DNA of 64,000 bases, from assembly GCF_003864255.1 (NCBI RefSeq), contig NZ_QWEZ01000002.1:1-64000 (forward strand). The letters are read 5' to 3'. The notes beneath the pieces were generated by a model, which saw only the letters and a program-made list of their open reading frames with translations, was not told the origin of the DNA and searched no databases. The DNA comes from Aestuariirhabdus litorea (GTDB lineage Bacteria > Pseudomonadota > Gammaproteobacteria > Pseudomonadales > Aestuariirhabdaceae). The position numbers and the translations under genes are program-made. Shown here one piece after another: positions 1-7,885 of this stretch. Positions within the stretch are counted from its first letter, which is position 1. Every line of letters begins with the position of its first letter.

Positions 1-60
1 GAAATCCCCTCTCAACGCCAGATTTCCCCCGCCTTGGCGGTGCCTTGTCGTTGAGAAGGA

Positions 61-93
61 CGCGCATTATATAGCGAGCAGCGACTTCGTCAA
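61..93 (-). promoter_or_regulatory. rRNA-type promoter firing leftward out of the window
   Basis: On the minus strand a -35 TTGACG (88-93) and a perfect -10 TATAAT (66-71) are separated by 16 bases and followed by a GC-rich discriminator, GCGCG. A 16-base spacer with a GC discriminator is typical of stringently controlled rRNA P1 promoters. The stretch just upstream (about 94-120) is AT-rich like an UP element. In Pseudomonas an rRNA operon lies near pssA, so I infer that 16S rRNA begins beyond the left edge; no rRNA sequence is visible in the window. Confidence 0.6.
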
Positions 94-249
94 GCCCCTT
101 TACTCAAACAATTTCAACCGACCCGCCACCGCAACGGAAACCACCGGGACAATAAAGATAGCCAGCCCACCAGGACCGCGCCTCCCCATCGAAAGATCGT
201 TTCGCAATTACCACAACACTGAAAACGTTTACGCTTATATAGACAAAAG

Positions 250-272
250 AAAAGGCGCCTTCGGCGCCTTTT
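250..272 (-). terminator. Rho-independent terminator of pssA
   Basis: A GGCGCC/GGCGCC hairpin with a 3-base loop sits between an A-run and a T-run just after the pssA stop. It could work in both directions. Confidence 0.75.
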
Positions 273-284
273 CCAATGCTTATC

Positions 285-1118
285 TCAGGGTTTGCCCGTC
301 GAAGCCGATCGACTTCGACGACCTAACCGCATAACCGCCATCACCGGCCCTGAAATCGTGTACCCCAGGAACACCACCCACAACACCCTGGGAGGGTCGT
401 AGGCTACAACAGCAAACACCAACACCACGACCAGAATAAAAACAAAGGGCACCCTTCCTTTCAGGTCGAGGTCCTTAAAGCTATGAAAGCGGATGTTGGT
501 CACCATCATCACGCCCGCAGCCGCGGTAACAATCATTGCCATCAAGGAGAACCAGAGCGAGTGATCACCACCGTATTCGCTGAAGGACCACACCATGCCG
601 GCCACCACCGCCGCCGCCGCCGGGCTCGGCAGGCCGGTAAAAAAGCGCTTGTCCGCCGAACTGATCTGGGTGTTAAAACGCGCCAGCCGCAAAGCCGCCC
701 CGGCAGCGTAAATAAAGGCCACAACCCAGCCCAGCTTTCCCAAATCCTCCAGCGCCCAGCTGTAGGCAACCACGGCGGGAGCTACTCCAAAGGAGACCAT
801 GTCGGAAAGGCTATCGTATTCCGCACCAAAGGCGCTCTGGGTATTGGTCAAGCGGGCAACACGCCCATCGAGACCATCGAGCACCATCGCTACGAAAATC
901 GAAATGGCGGCAGGCTCGAAGGCCCCTTTCATAGCAGCGATCACCGCATAAAAACCACAAAAAAGCGCTGCCGTTGTAAACAGGTTGGGAAGCAGGTAGA
1001 TCCCCCGGTGCTGAACTCGGCGACCATTTTCAGCCACCTCTTCGACATGCTCGTCAATCAGCAGGCTCTCCTGCAGATCAGCCCCATCGTCACCAGTCAC
1101 TTTGCTATCATCAGTCAT
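285..1118 (-). CDS. pssA: CDP-diacylglycerol--serine O-phosphatidyltransferase
   Basis: Integral membrane enzyme that makes phosphatidylserine from CDP-diacylglycerol and L-serine, the precursor of phosphatidylethanolamine. The CDP-alcohol phosphatidyltransferase signature is complete at about residues 80-105 (DGLDGRVARL, then G-A-E-YDSLSD, i.e. DG-x2-AR-x8-G-x3-D-x3-D). Several hydrophobic segments follow, and the short N-terminus is acidic. The ATG start at 1118 gives 277 aa; an in-frame TTG at 1136 would add six residues, and neither has a strong ribosome-binding site. The gene is monocistronic here, with its own terminator, between the rRNA promoter and ilvY. Confidence 0.92.
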   Translation of the reverse strand: MTDDSKVTGDDGADLQESLLIDEHVEEVAENGRRVQHRGIYLLPNLFTTAALFCGFYAVIAAMKGAFEPAAISIFVAMVLDGLDGRVARLTNTQSAFGAEYDSLSDMVSFGVAPAVVAYSWALEDLGKLGWVVAFIYAAGAALRLARFNTQISSADKRFFTGLPSPAAAAVVAGMVWSFSEYGGDHSLWFSLMAMIVTAAAGVMMVTNIRFHSFKDLDLKGRVPFVFILVVVLVFAVVAYDPPRVLWVVFLGYTISGPVMAVMRLGRRSRSASTGKP

Positions 1119-1197
1119 CGCTATCAGCGCCCACAAGAAACAGTGCCGGCATTATAAACAGCATCCCGTCAAATGTCCCCCATGGTCTCAGGAGGCC

Positions 1198-2082
1198 CTA
1201 GCGGCGCACACTTTCCGCAATCGACCACAACGCCTTGATGGCCGGTTTCTGTAATGACCGCCCGCGGACACAGAGTCCGATCTCGAAGGCGGGCAGTCGC
1301 GGCTCAATGGGCAGCACTTTTACCCGGTCAACCACCGGGCTGTTCTGCAATACCAGCTCCGGCACCACCCCCACACCACACCCCAGGTTCACCATGGCGA
1401 CAATGGCCTCGTTTCCGGCCACGGTGGCGTAGACATTCGGCTCAATGCCCTGCTCGACAAACCAGGCATCCAGATAGGTTCTCGCCAACCCACTTTCAGC
1501 CTGCACCAGGGGCAGCTCATACCACGAAGCTCCTGCCTCCAGGCTACTTAACACCCCCCCTTCCAGCAACGGGGCGATTAACTGCAGCGGCGTTTCACTG
1601 ATGGGCTGAAAATGGAAATCCGCACTCAGCTCCTCTGGCCGCGCGGCAATCACGAGATCTGCCTCCCCGCCCATCAATTTGGGCAGTGAGAGTGCGGCAT
1701 CGCCGGTTCTTAAGTTGATCTCCACCCCCGGGTGGCGACGCCGGAACTCACTCAACAGCTCCGGCAAAAATCGATAGCTGGCGGTTACGGAGCAATAGAT
1801 GCTCAGCTCACCACCGAGCGGACCACTTTCACCGATGCGTTCCTTGAGCTGCCACCAGCGCTCGACCACTTCACGGGCGTAACGCTGGAACTCGCGCCCC
1901 GCCGGCGTCAGCATAACCGAGCGGTTATCCCGGTAGAGAAGCGGCGCCCCCACCTCGGACTCCAGCCGCTGCACCACCCGGCTCAGAGTCGAAGGGCTCA
2001 CATGGCACAGCTCACTCGCCCGGGAAAAATGCAGCGACTCGCTCAACACCAGAAACTGTTCCAACGCTACCCGATTCATCAC
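1198..2082 (-). CDS. ilvY: LysR-type activator of ilvC
   Basis: 294-residue LysR regulator. The N-terminal winged helix-turn-helix (about residues 3-62) contains the typical SRASELCHVSPSTLSRVVQRLE stretch, split by convention into helix 2 and the recognition helix. An inducer-binding domain follows from about residue 90. It is divergent from ilvC, the hallmark of IlvY, which senses acetolactate/acetohydroxybutyrate and activates ketol-acid reductoisomerase expression. The identification rests on family features plus this arrangement. The shared intergenic region carries inverted repeats that could be its operators. Confidence 0.85.
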   Translation of the reverse strand: MMNRVALEQFLVLSESLHFSRASELCHVSPSTLSRVVQRLESEVGAPLLYRDNRSVMLTPAGREFQRYAREVVERWWQLKERIGESGPLGGELSIYCSVTASYRFLPELLSEFRRRHPGVEINLRTGDAALSLPKLMGGEADLVIAARPEELSADFHFQPISETPLQLIAPLLEGGVLSSLEAGASWYELPLVQAESGLARTYLDAWFVEQGIEPNVYATVAGNEAIVAMVNLGCGVGVVPELVLQNSPVVDRVKVLPIEPRLPAFEIGLCVRGRSLQKPAIKALWSIAESVRR

Positions 2083-2089
2083 CGCCCCC

Positions 2090-2143
2090 TTTATTGCAAT
2101 TTATGAAACAAAGTATTTCATATAATTCATTTTACGCAATAAA
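2090..2143. promoter_or_regulatory. ilvY-ilvC divergent control region
   Basis: Two inverted repeats are visible: TTTATTGC (2090-2097) with GCAATAAA (2136-2143), and TATGAAA (2102-2108) with TTTCATA (2116-2122). A TATAAT (2121-2126) facing ilvC has TTGCAA (2095-2100) 20 bases upstream. That spacing is too long for unaided RNA polymerase and fits an activator-dependent promoter. Assignment of the repeats to IlvY is inferred from position. Confidence 0.5.
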
Positions 2144-2236
2144 GATATTTCGGTAGGGTGACGTCACCGTTGCCGCACCGGCGAGCAACACCCCCATGTC
2201 GCGCCCTTGCGGTGCTACCCACTACCGGAGAGACGA

Positions 2237-3706
2237 ATGAACTATTTCAACACCCTGCCACTGCGCATCCAACTGGAAGAGCTCGGCAAGTGCCGCTTCA
2301 TGCAACGCCACGAGTTTGACCAGGGCGTTAGCAAGATCAAAGACTGGAAGCTGGTCATCGTGGGTTGTGGTGCCCAGGGCCTGAACCAGGGCCTGAACCT
2401 GCGCGACAGTGGCCTGGATGTCTCCTACGCACTGCGTGAAGCAGCGATCACCGAGAAGCGCCAGTCCTGGAAGAACGCCAGCGAAAACGGCTTCAACGTT
2501 GGCACCTATGAAGACCTGATCCCCGCTGCAGACCTGGTCCTGAACCTGACACCCGACAAGCAGCACACCTCCGTTGTGAAGCAGGTTGTACCGCTGATGA
2601 AAAAAGGCGCCACCCTGGCCTACTCCCACGGCTTCAACATCGTTGAAGAGGGCACCAAGATCCGCGAGGACATCACTGTCGTGATGGTGGCTCCGAAGTG
2701 CCCCGGCACCGAAGTTCGCGAAGAGTACAAGCGCGGGTTTGGTGTGCCCACCCTGATCGCCGTCCACCGTGAAAACGACCCCAATGGTGACGGGCTGGAG
2801 ATCGCCAAGGCATACGCTGCCGGTACCGGCGGCCATCGCGCGGGCGTACTCGAATCCTCCTTTATCGCCGAAGTAAAGTCGGACCTGGTGGGTGAGCAAA
2901 CCATCCTCTGCGGCATGCTGCAAGCCGGCTCCCTGCTGTGCTTCGACCGCATGATCGAGAAGGGCATCGACGCCGGCTACGCCTCCAAGCTGATCCAGTA
3001 CGGCTGGGAAGTGATCACCGAAGGCCTCAAGCTGGGCGGCATAACCAACATGATGGATCGCCTGAGCAACCCGGCCAAGATTCGCACCTTCGAGCTGGCG
3101 GAAGAGCTGAAAGAGCTGATGCGCCCGCTCTATAACAAGCACATGGATGACGTCATCAGCGGCCACTTCTCCTCCACCATGATGGCCGACTGGGCCAACG
3201 ACGATGCTGACCTGCTGGCCTGGCGCGCCGCGACCCAGGACACCGCATTTGAGAACACCCCGGCGGGTGACGTTGAGATCAACGAGCAGGAGTACTACGA
3301 CAATGGCATCCTCATGATCGCCATGGTCAAGGCGGGTGTTGAGCTTGCCTTTGAAGCGATGACCAGCTCCGGAATCATTGCCGAGTCAGCCTACTACGAG
3401 TCACTCCATGAGCTGCCCCTGATCGCCAACACCGTGGCGCGCAAGAAACTCTATGAAATGAACGTGGTGATCTCCGATACCGCCGAGTACGGCAACTACC
3501 TGTTCGCCAACGCCTGCGTACCACTGTTGAAGGATTTCATGCAGACTGTCGATACCGACGTAATCGGTGCCGGCCTGAAGGTCTCCAGCAACAGCGTTGA
3601 CAACCGTCAGCTGGTGGATATCAACGAACGCATCCGTAGCCACGGTGTCGAAGTGATCGGCAAGCAGCTACGCGCCTACATGACCGACATGAAGCGCATC
3701 GTGTAA
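2237..3706 (+). CDS. ilvC: Ketol-acid reductoisomerase, class II (NADP+)
   Basis: Catalyses isomerisation and NADPH reduction of acetolactate or acetohydroxybutyrate in valine, leucine and isoleucine synthesis. The 489-residue length and the N-terminus ([19 protein letters not shown]) are those of the long enteric-type class II enzyme with a duplicated C-terminal knotted domain; class I is about 340 residues. The nucleotide-binding [12 protein letters not shown] loop is at about residues 45-56. The ATG at 2237 has a GGAGAG ribosome-binding site eight bases upstream; an in-frame TTG at 2207 does not. The divergent ilvY is its likely activator, and ilvIH lies tail to tail beyond a shared terminator. 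Confidence 0.95.
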   Translation: MNYFNTLPLRIQLEELGKCRFMQRHEFDQGVSKIKDWKLVIVGCGAQGLNQGLNLRDSGLDVSYALREAAITEKRQSWKNASENGFNVGTYEDLIPAADLVLNLTPDKQHTSVVKQVVPLMKKGATLAYSHGFNIVEEGTKIREDITVVMVAPKCPGTEVREEYKRGFGVPTLIAVHRENDPNGDGLEIAKAYAAGTGGHRAGVLESSFIAEVKSDLVGEQTILCGMLQAGSLLCFDRMIEKGIDAGYASKLIQYGWEVITEGLKLGGITNMMDRLSNPAKIRTFELAEELKELMRPLYNKHMDDVISGHFSSTMMADWANDDADLLAWRAATQDTAFENTPAGDVEINEQEYYDNGILMIAMVKAGVELAFEAMTSSGIIAESAYYESLHELPLIANTVARKKLYEMNVVISDTAEYGNYLFANACVPLLKDFMQTVDTDVIGAGLKVSSNSVDNRQLVDINERIRSHGVEVIGKQLRAYMTDMKRIV

Positions 3707-3723
3707 CCCGCACGAGCAGCAAC

Positions 3724-3752
3724 AAAAAAAGCCCGGCAATGCCGGGCTTTTT
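3724..3752. terminator. Bidirectional terminator between ilvC and ilvH
   Basis: A GCCCGGC/GCCGGGC hairpin (3731-3747, 3-base loop) is flanked by an A-run and a T-run, so it can serve ilvC rightward and ilvIH leftward. Confidence 0.85.
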
Positions 3753-3794
3753 GCTATCTGTTCCAGCTCGGGAGCCGGTGGCTGCCGAGACTCA

Positions 3795-4286
3795 CTACAG
3801 GCTCAACACCTTCTCACCGCGGGCGATACCGGAAACCCCGGTCCGCACCACCTCGACAATAATAGAGGGGCCGATCGCCTGGATGAAGGCATCCAGCTTG
3901 TCACTATCGCCGGTCAGTTGCAGCGTATAGATTGAGCTGGTGACATCCACCACCTGGCCACGAAAGATATCGGTGGTGCGCTTGACTTCGGCACGCTGTG
4001 CACCTCCCGCCTTTACCTTCACCAACATCAGCTCACGCTCAATGTGAGCCCCCTCGGTCAGGTCAACCACCTTAACCACATCAACCAGCTTGTTGAGCTG
4101 CTTGGTGATCTGCTCGATCTTCTTATCCTCCCCGACGGTGGTCAGGGTCAGGCGCGACAGCGTCGAGTCTTCCGTGGGTGCCACATTGAGGCTTTCAATG
4201 TTGTAGTTACGCTGGGCAAAAAGACCCACGATGCGAGACAGGGCACCTGGCTCGTTTTCCATCAATACAGAAATAATATGGCGCAT
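3795..4286 (-). CDS. ilvH: Acetolactate synthase small (regulatory) subunit
   Basis: 163-residue regulatory subunit of acetohydroxyacid synthase III-type. An N-terminal ACT domain ([19 protein letters not shown], residues 1-75) binds valine for feedback inhibition; a C-terminal ACT-like domain follows (FRGQVVDV region onward). The start codon overlaps the ilvI stop by one base (TGATG), so the two are translationally coupled. Full length, with no missing segment. Confidence 0.95.
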   Translation of the reverse strand: MRHIISVLMENEPGALSRIVGLFAQRNYNIESLNVAPTEDSTLSRLTLTTVGEDKKIEQITKQLNKLVDVVKVVDLTEGAHIERELMLVKVKAGGAQRAEVKRTTDIFRGQVVDVTSSIYTLQLTGDSDKLDAFIQAIGPSIIVEVVRTGVSGIARGEKVLSL

Positions 4287-6013
4287 CAGGTTCGCTCCGT
4301 CTTACTCAACCACATATCACGCATGGACCCATCCTTGATCTGCATCGGATAGACATGCTCGGAGGCATCAACCACGATATCCATAAAGACCAGCCGGTCT
4401 TTCATCGCAAAGGCTTCCTCCATCGCCGGCTTCAGGTCAGCGAGCTTTTCGACTCGCATACCGACGTGCCCATAGGCCTCGACCAGCTTTTTGAAGTCCG
4501 GCAGCGAGTCCATGTAGGAGTGGGAATACCGCCCCTCGTACTGCATCTCCTGCCACTGGCGCACCATGCCCAGCACCTGGTTGTTCAGGTTGATAATCTT
4601 TACCGGCAGGTCGTACTGCATGCAGGTGGAGAGCTCCTGAATATTCATCTGGATACTGCCCTCACCGGTGATGCAGGCCACCTCCGCATTGGGGTAATGC
4701 AGCTTGATGCCGTTAGCAGCCGGGAAACCGAAACCCATGGTGCCCAGGCCACCGGAGTTGATCCAGCGACGCGGCTTGTCAAACTTGAAGTACTGGGCGC
4801 CGAACATCTGGTGTTGACCCACATCGGAGGTGATGTAGATATCCATATCCCGGGTCACTTCGTAGAGGGTCTCCACCGCCTTTTGCGGTTTGATAATCAC
4901 CCCGTCGCCCTCATCGTAGGGGAAGATTCCCTTGCTGGAGCGCCACTCGTTCACCTGCTTCCACCAGCTGGCGATCGCCTCCTTATCGGCACCGCGCTTT
5001 TCCTCCTTCAGCTGCTTCAGCATCTCGTTCAGCACGCTGTCGACCGGACCCACAATAGGAATGTCGGCCACGATATTTTTGGAGATGCTCGCCGGGTCAA
5101 CATCAATATGTATCACCTTTGCGCCGGGACAAAACTTGCCAATACCGTTGGTTACCCGATCATCAAAGCGAGCCCCTACTGCCAGAATCACATCCGCGTG
5201 GTGCATCGCCAGGTTGGAAGGATAGCTGCCGTGCATACCCAGCATGCCCAGAAACTGCTCGTCAGAGCCGGGAAAGCCACCCAACCCCATGAGGGTGTTG
5301 GTGACCGGAAAATTGAGCATTCGGGCCAGCTCTGTCAGCTCCGCAGAAGCACCACCGGTCACCACACCACCGCCACTGTAGATCACCGGGCGCTTTGCAC
5401 TCAGGAGCAGGTCCAGTGCCTTACGGATCTGGCCGCTGTGGCCACGGTTGGCAGGGTTGTAGGAGCGCATCTTGACCTTTTTAGGGTAGTGATACTCAAA
5501 CTTTTCCGCCGGGTTGGTGATGTCCTTGGGAATATCCACCACCACAGGACCGGGTCGGCCTGTCTGGGCAATATGGAACGCTTTCTTGATGGTTTCCGGG
5601 ATATCCTCGGCGCGCTTAACCAGGAAGCTGTGCTTCACGATCGGACGCGAGATACCGACCATATCGGTCTCCTGGAACATGTCCGTGCCAATGAAATCGG
5701 AGGGTACCTGGCCAGACAAAATCACCATCGGGATGGAGTCCATATAGGCCGTTGCAATACCGGTAATGGTATTGGTTGCACCCGGCCCCGAAGTGACCAG
5801 CACCACGCCTGGCTTACCGCTGGCGCGAGCGTAACCATCCGCCATATGGGTGGCCGCCTGCTCGTGCCTTACCAGGATGTGGGTGACCGCATCCTGCCTG
5901 AAAATTGCGTCGTAAACATGAAGAAGGGCTCCGCCCGGATACCCGTAAATATATTCAACCCCTTCGTCTGCAAGGGAGCGCACTACCATTTCTGCGCCAG
6001 ATAAAAGCTCCAC
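4286..6013 (-). CDS. ilvI: Acetolactate synthase large (catalytic) subunit
   Basis: 575-residue thiamine diphosphate enzyme that condenses pyruvate with pyruvate or 2-oxobutyrate. The catalytic glutamate is E51 in the [17 protein letters not shown] block. The cofactor motif reads GEGSIQMN...NLNNQ, with Glu in place of the more common Asp of GDG; to my recollection Pseudomonas homologues share this. The FAD-binding region and QWQEMQY substrate loop are present. It is first in the ilvIH operon; the 5' region is long and shows no clear attenuator. Confidence 0.95.
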   Translation of the reverse strand: MELLSGAEMVVRSLADEGVEYIYGYPGGALLHVYDAIFRQDAVTHILVRHEQAATHMADGYARASGKPGVVLVTSGPGATNTITGIATAYMDSIPMVILSGQVPSDFIGTDMFQETDMVGISRPIVKHSFLVKRAEDIPETIKKAFHIAQTGRPGPVVVDIPKDITNPAEKFEYHYPKKVKMRSYNPANRGHSGQIRKALDLLLSAKRPVIYSGGGVVTGGASAELTELARMLNFPVTNTLMGLGGFPGSDEQFLGMLGMHGSYPSNLAMHHADVILAVGARFDDRVTNGIGKFCPGAKVIHIDVDPASISKNIVADIPIVGPVDSVLNEMLKQLKEEKRGADKEAIASWWKQVNEWRSSKGIFPYDEGDGVIIKPQKAVETLYEVTRDMDIYITSDVGQHQMFGAQYFKFDKPRRWINSGGLGTMGFGFPAANGIKLHYPNAEVACITGEGSIQMNIQELSTCMQYDLPVKIINLNNQVLGMVRQWQEMQYEGRYSHSYMDSLPDFKKLVEAYGHVGMRVEKLADLKPAMEEAFAMKDRLVFMDIVVDASEHVYPMQIKDGSMRDMWLSKTERT

Positions 6014-6564
6014 AATATTCCCCTAAAATATGTACAGACCACTACCAGGAGTGATCCTGAATAACTGAGATACATTGACTATACGGTCTACTGCAATCCG
6101 TACAAACAGGACAGAGCACACCACCACACCGGATACCGAACAACAAAAATAACAAGCCTGACCATACCGGCCATCGCTTGTCCGCTTCCGTTGTCCTGTC
6201 CCCGTAGCCAAACTACTTTGCCCTCATGGGCTTTGGGCTACTATAAAGCCAGATTGTCGATGCGCCCCGCTTGTCGCGAAACGCCACAACCCAGCGCGTG
6301 GTAACGCGTCTCGGGAGAATCCGTTGCCGAGGGTAACAGCGCCGGATCTGATGGGTCAGGACCCTGCACCCCAAACGCCAGGCTCGCGGGTGCCAGTCTT
6401 TCTCGAAGGGGCATTATTGTAACTTCACTTCTATAAGTCAACGCCGGCCCAAAACCGTGCTCAAATCACAGTGCGATACCACTTCACAGCCTTCGGCTAC
6501 ACAGCCTATAACCAAAGGTATATAGTAATTGCACACAAGGATATTGCCTTCGGGAAGCGCTCAG
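6014..6564. other. Intergenic region between ilvI and the DUF4124 gene
   Basis: About 550 bases with no convincing gene. It must hold the leftward ilvIH promoter and the rightward promoter of the DUF4124 gene; a TATAGT at 6521-6526 could be a -10 for the latter. Two short minus-strand frames (6023-6211 and 6241-6441) lack ribosome-binding sites and recognisable homology. The first is valine-rich near its end, but no terminator hairpin follows it, so leader-peptide attenuation is not supported. Confidence 0.4.
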
Positions 6565-7023
6565 ATGAAAAAAGCCTGCCTCATAATTATTTCTGTTCTC
6601 ATGACCGCTAACGCTGCTCAGGCGGCCAGCTACTACAAGTGGGTCGACGAAAACGGGTTAACCCACTTTTCGGCCACTCCACCCGTCGGCATTCCCAGCA
6701 TTCAGATAGAGAAAGGAATGGCTCGGCCAGCATCCGGCTCCGGGGGCTCCCCGCTCCCGGCACCGGGATTGGCGGAACCCGACTCCGACGAGACCAGTAC
6801 CGAGAAACAGGCTGAGCAAGAGGGCTTTCAGGATCAGCTGGCAGAAGCCGACGAAACCCGCCAAAAGAACTGCGAGACGGCTAAACAGAACAAGATTCAG
6901 CTGACCCTGAAGAACCGCATCCGCCTGCTGCAAGAGGACGGCTCCTATCGAGTACTCTCCGATGCCGAGAAGCAGCAGGAACTACGCCAGGCCGACGAGG
7001 CGATCGACACCTACTGCAACTGA
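6565..7023 (+). CDS. DUF4124-domain exported protein
   Basis: 152 aa with an N-terminal Sec signal peptide (MKKACLIIISVLMTANAAQA, cleavage after AQA). A DUF4124 domain follows at once: YYKWVDENGLTHFSATPP is the typical 'K-W-x-D-x-x-G-x-x-H-F-S-x-x-P' start. Then come a low-complexity Gly/Pro/Ser linker and a charged helical tail with two cysteines (QKNCET and DTYCN) that could pair. The ATG at 6565 follows GGAAG by eight bases; upstream codons do not encode a signal peptide. DUF4124 proteins are common in gammaproteobacterial envelopes and have no established function. Confidence 0.8.
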   Translation: MKKACLIIISVLMTANAAQAASYYKWVDENGLTHFSATPPVGIPSIQIEKGMARPASGSGGSPLPAPGLAEPDSDETSTEKQAEQEGFQDQLAEADETRQKNCETAKQNKIQLTLKNRIRLLQEDGSYRVLSDAEKQQELRQADEAIDTYCN

Positions 7024-7041
7024 GTTTTGGTCCGGGGATCG

Positions 7042-7359
7042 CTAGCGGGTTAGCAACCGATCGATCTCCCCGATCAACCTGAGCAAGGCTGCGCTTTCGG
7101 CCAGCCGCCCCTTAAAATACTCCTCGGCCAACGGACGCAATTCGCTCTTTCCGGGAAGCTCGGCCTGCGCCTCGATCATGGCCCGCAACCGGGCTACAAA
7201 CACCCATTGCAACCACTGGTCAAACCCCATCGTATCAATACAAAAGGGCTCCTGGCTGGCAAACGCCTCAGCCGGCGGAGGCGTCCCCTGCCACAAGCGC
7301 AGTGCCCGCATCTCCTCTTCGAGTTGTGACAGCAACAGGGTCAGTTCACTGGCGACCAC
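7042..7359 (-). CDS. YqcC family protein (DUF446)
   Basis: 105-residue all-helical protein with the DUF446/YqcC pattern: Leu-rich first helix, W-x-G-T-P-P-P, FCIDTMGFDQWLQWVFVARL, and LPGKSEL. It starts with GTG three bases after the stop of the TPR lipoprotein gene, so the two are probably co-transcribed and coupled. The biochemical role of YqcC proteins is not known; in many genomes they sit near pseudouridine synthase truC, which is not the case here. Confidence 0.8.
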   Translation of the reverse strand: MVASELTLLLSQLEEEMRALRLWQGTPPPAEAFASQEPFCIDTMGFDQWLQWVFVARLRAMIEAQAELPGKSELRPLAEEYFKGRLAESAALLRLIGEIDRLLTR

Positions 7360-7362
7360 AGC

Positions 7363-7854
7363 CTACCCCCTCATCCGGGATTGAGCCTGCTCAACCAGAC
7401 GCTGCAAGCGGGCCCGCTGGGCCGCATCCTGGGTAACCGATAACCCTCGGCGGGCGAGCTGATCGGCCTGGTCGTAACGACCCTGCTGCATGCGCACCAG
7501 CGCCAGTCGATAATAGAGATCGGGATCTGTCGGCGAGATCCGCAGCGCCCGCTCCAGGGAGGCCGCTGCGGCGTCGTACTGCTCATCGTTTCGCTGCTGC
7601 TCGGACAGTGCCACCAACTGTTCCACCCCGGCCGACCGCTTGGCCGGCTTAGCCGATACAGGATCAATGTAGGCGTAGGGTTGCTCGACCGGTTCCACAG
7701 GCGCCACGGCTTCGGTGCGGGTGTCGGCTTCTACCTCCGGCACCAACCCGCGCCCCGGGTCCTGCTCGGGAACGTAATAGTACTGCGGATGGGAGGCACA
7801 TCCGGCCAACATCAAGCCCCCGATAAACACACTAAAGACCTTAACGCTTGCCAT
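7363..7854 (-). CDS. Lipoprotein with tetratricopeptide repeats
   Basis: 163 aa. The lipobox LMLAGC near residue 18 marks a lipidated N-terminus; the next residues (ASHPQ) do not show an inner-membrane Asp+2 signal. After a Pro/Glu-rich linker, two TPR units span about residues 85-160 (ALSEQQRNDEQYDAAAASLERALRI / DPDLYYRLALVRMQQGRYDQADQLARRGL, given as partial motifs). It lies directly downstream of the PBP1B gene on the same strand. From its position and outer-membrane TPR architecture it may help PBP1B or peptidoglycan synthesis, but it is not recognisably LpoB. The ATG at 7854 fits the signal peptide; the longer frame overlaps mrcB. Confidence 0.75.
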   Translation of the reverse strand: MASVKVFSVFIGGLMLAGCASHPQYYYVPEQDPGRGLVPEVEADTRTEAVAPVEPVEQPYAYIDPVSAKPAKRSAGVEQLVALSEQQRNDEQYDAAAASLERALRISPTDPDLYYRLALVRMQQGRYDQADQLARRGLSVTQDAAQRARLQRLVEQAQSRMRG

Positions 7855-7885
7855 CACCTTTTCCCATCTGCCGAAATCCGCTCCA

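Noticed and set aside
1119-1136. TTG start for pssA six codons upstream
   Set aside because: No better ribosome-binding site than the ATG at 1118; ATG preferred.
4355-6004. Long plus-strand frame opposite ilvI
   Set aside because: Mirror of the conserved ilvI gene, with no ribosome-binding site and no family resemblance.
6023-6211. Possible Val-rich leader peptide before ilvI
   Set aside because: It has several Val codons, but no terminator/antiterminator hairpin fits between it and ilvI, and there is no good ribosome-binding site.
6241-6441. 66-codon minus-strand frame
   Set aside because: No ribosome-binding site before its ATG codons and no recognisable similarity; treated as chance.
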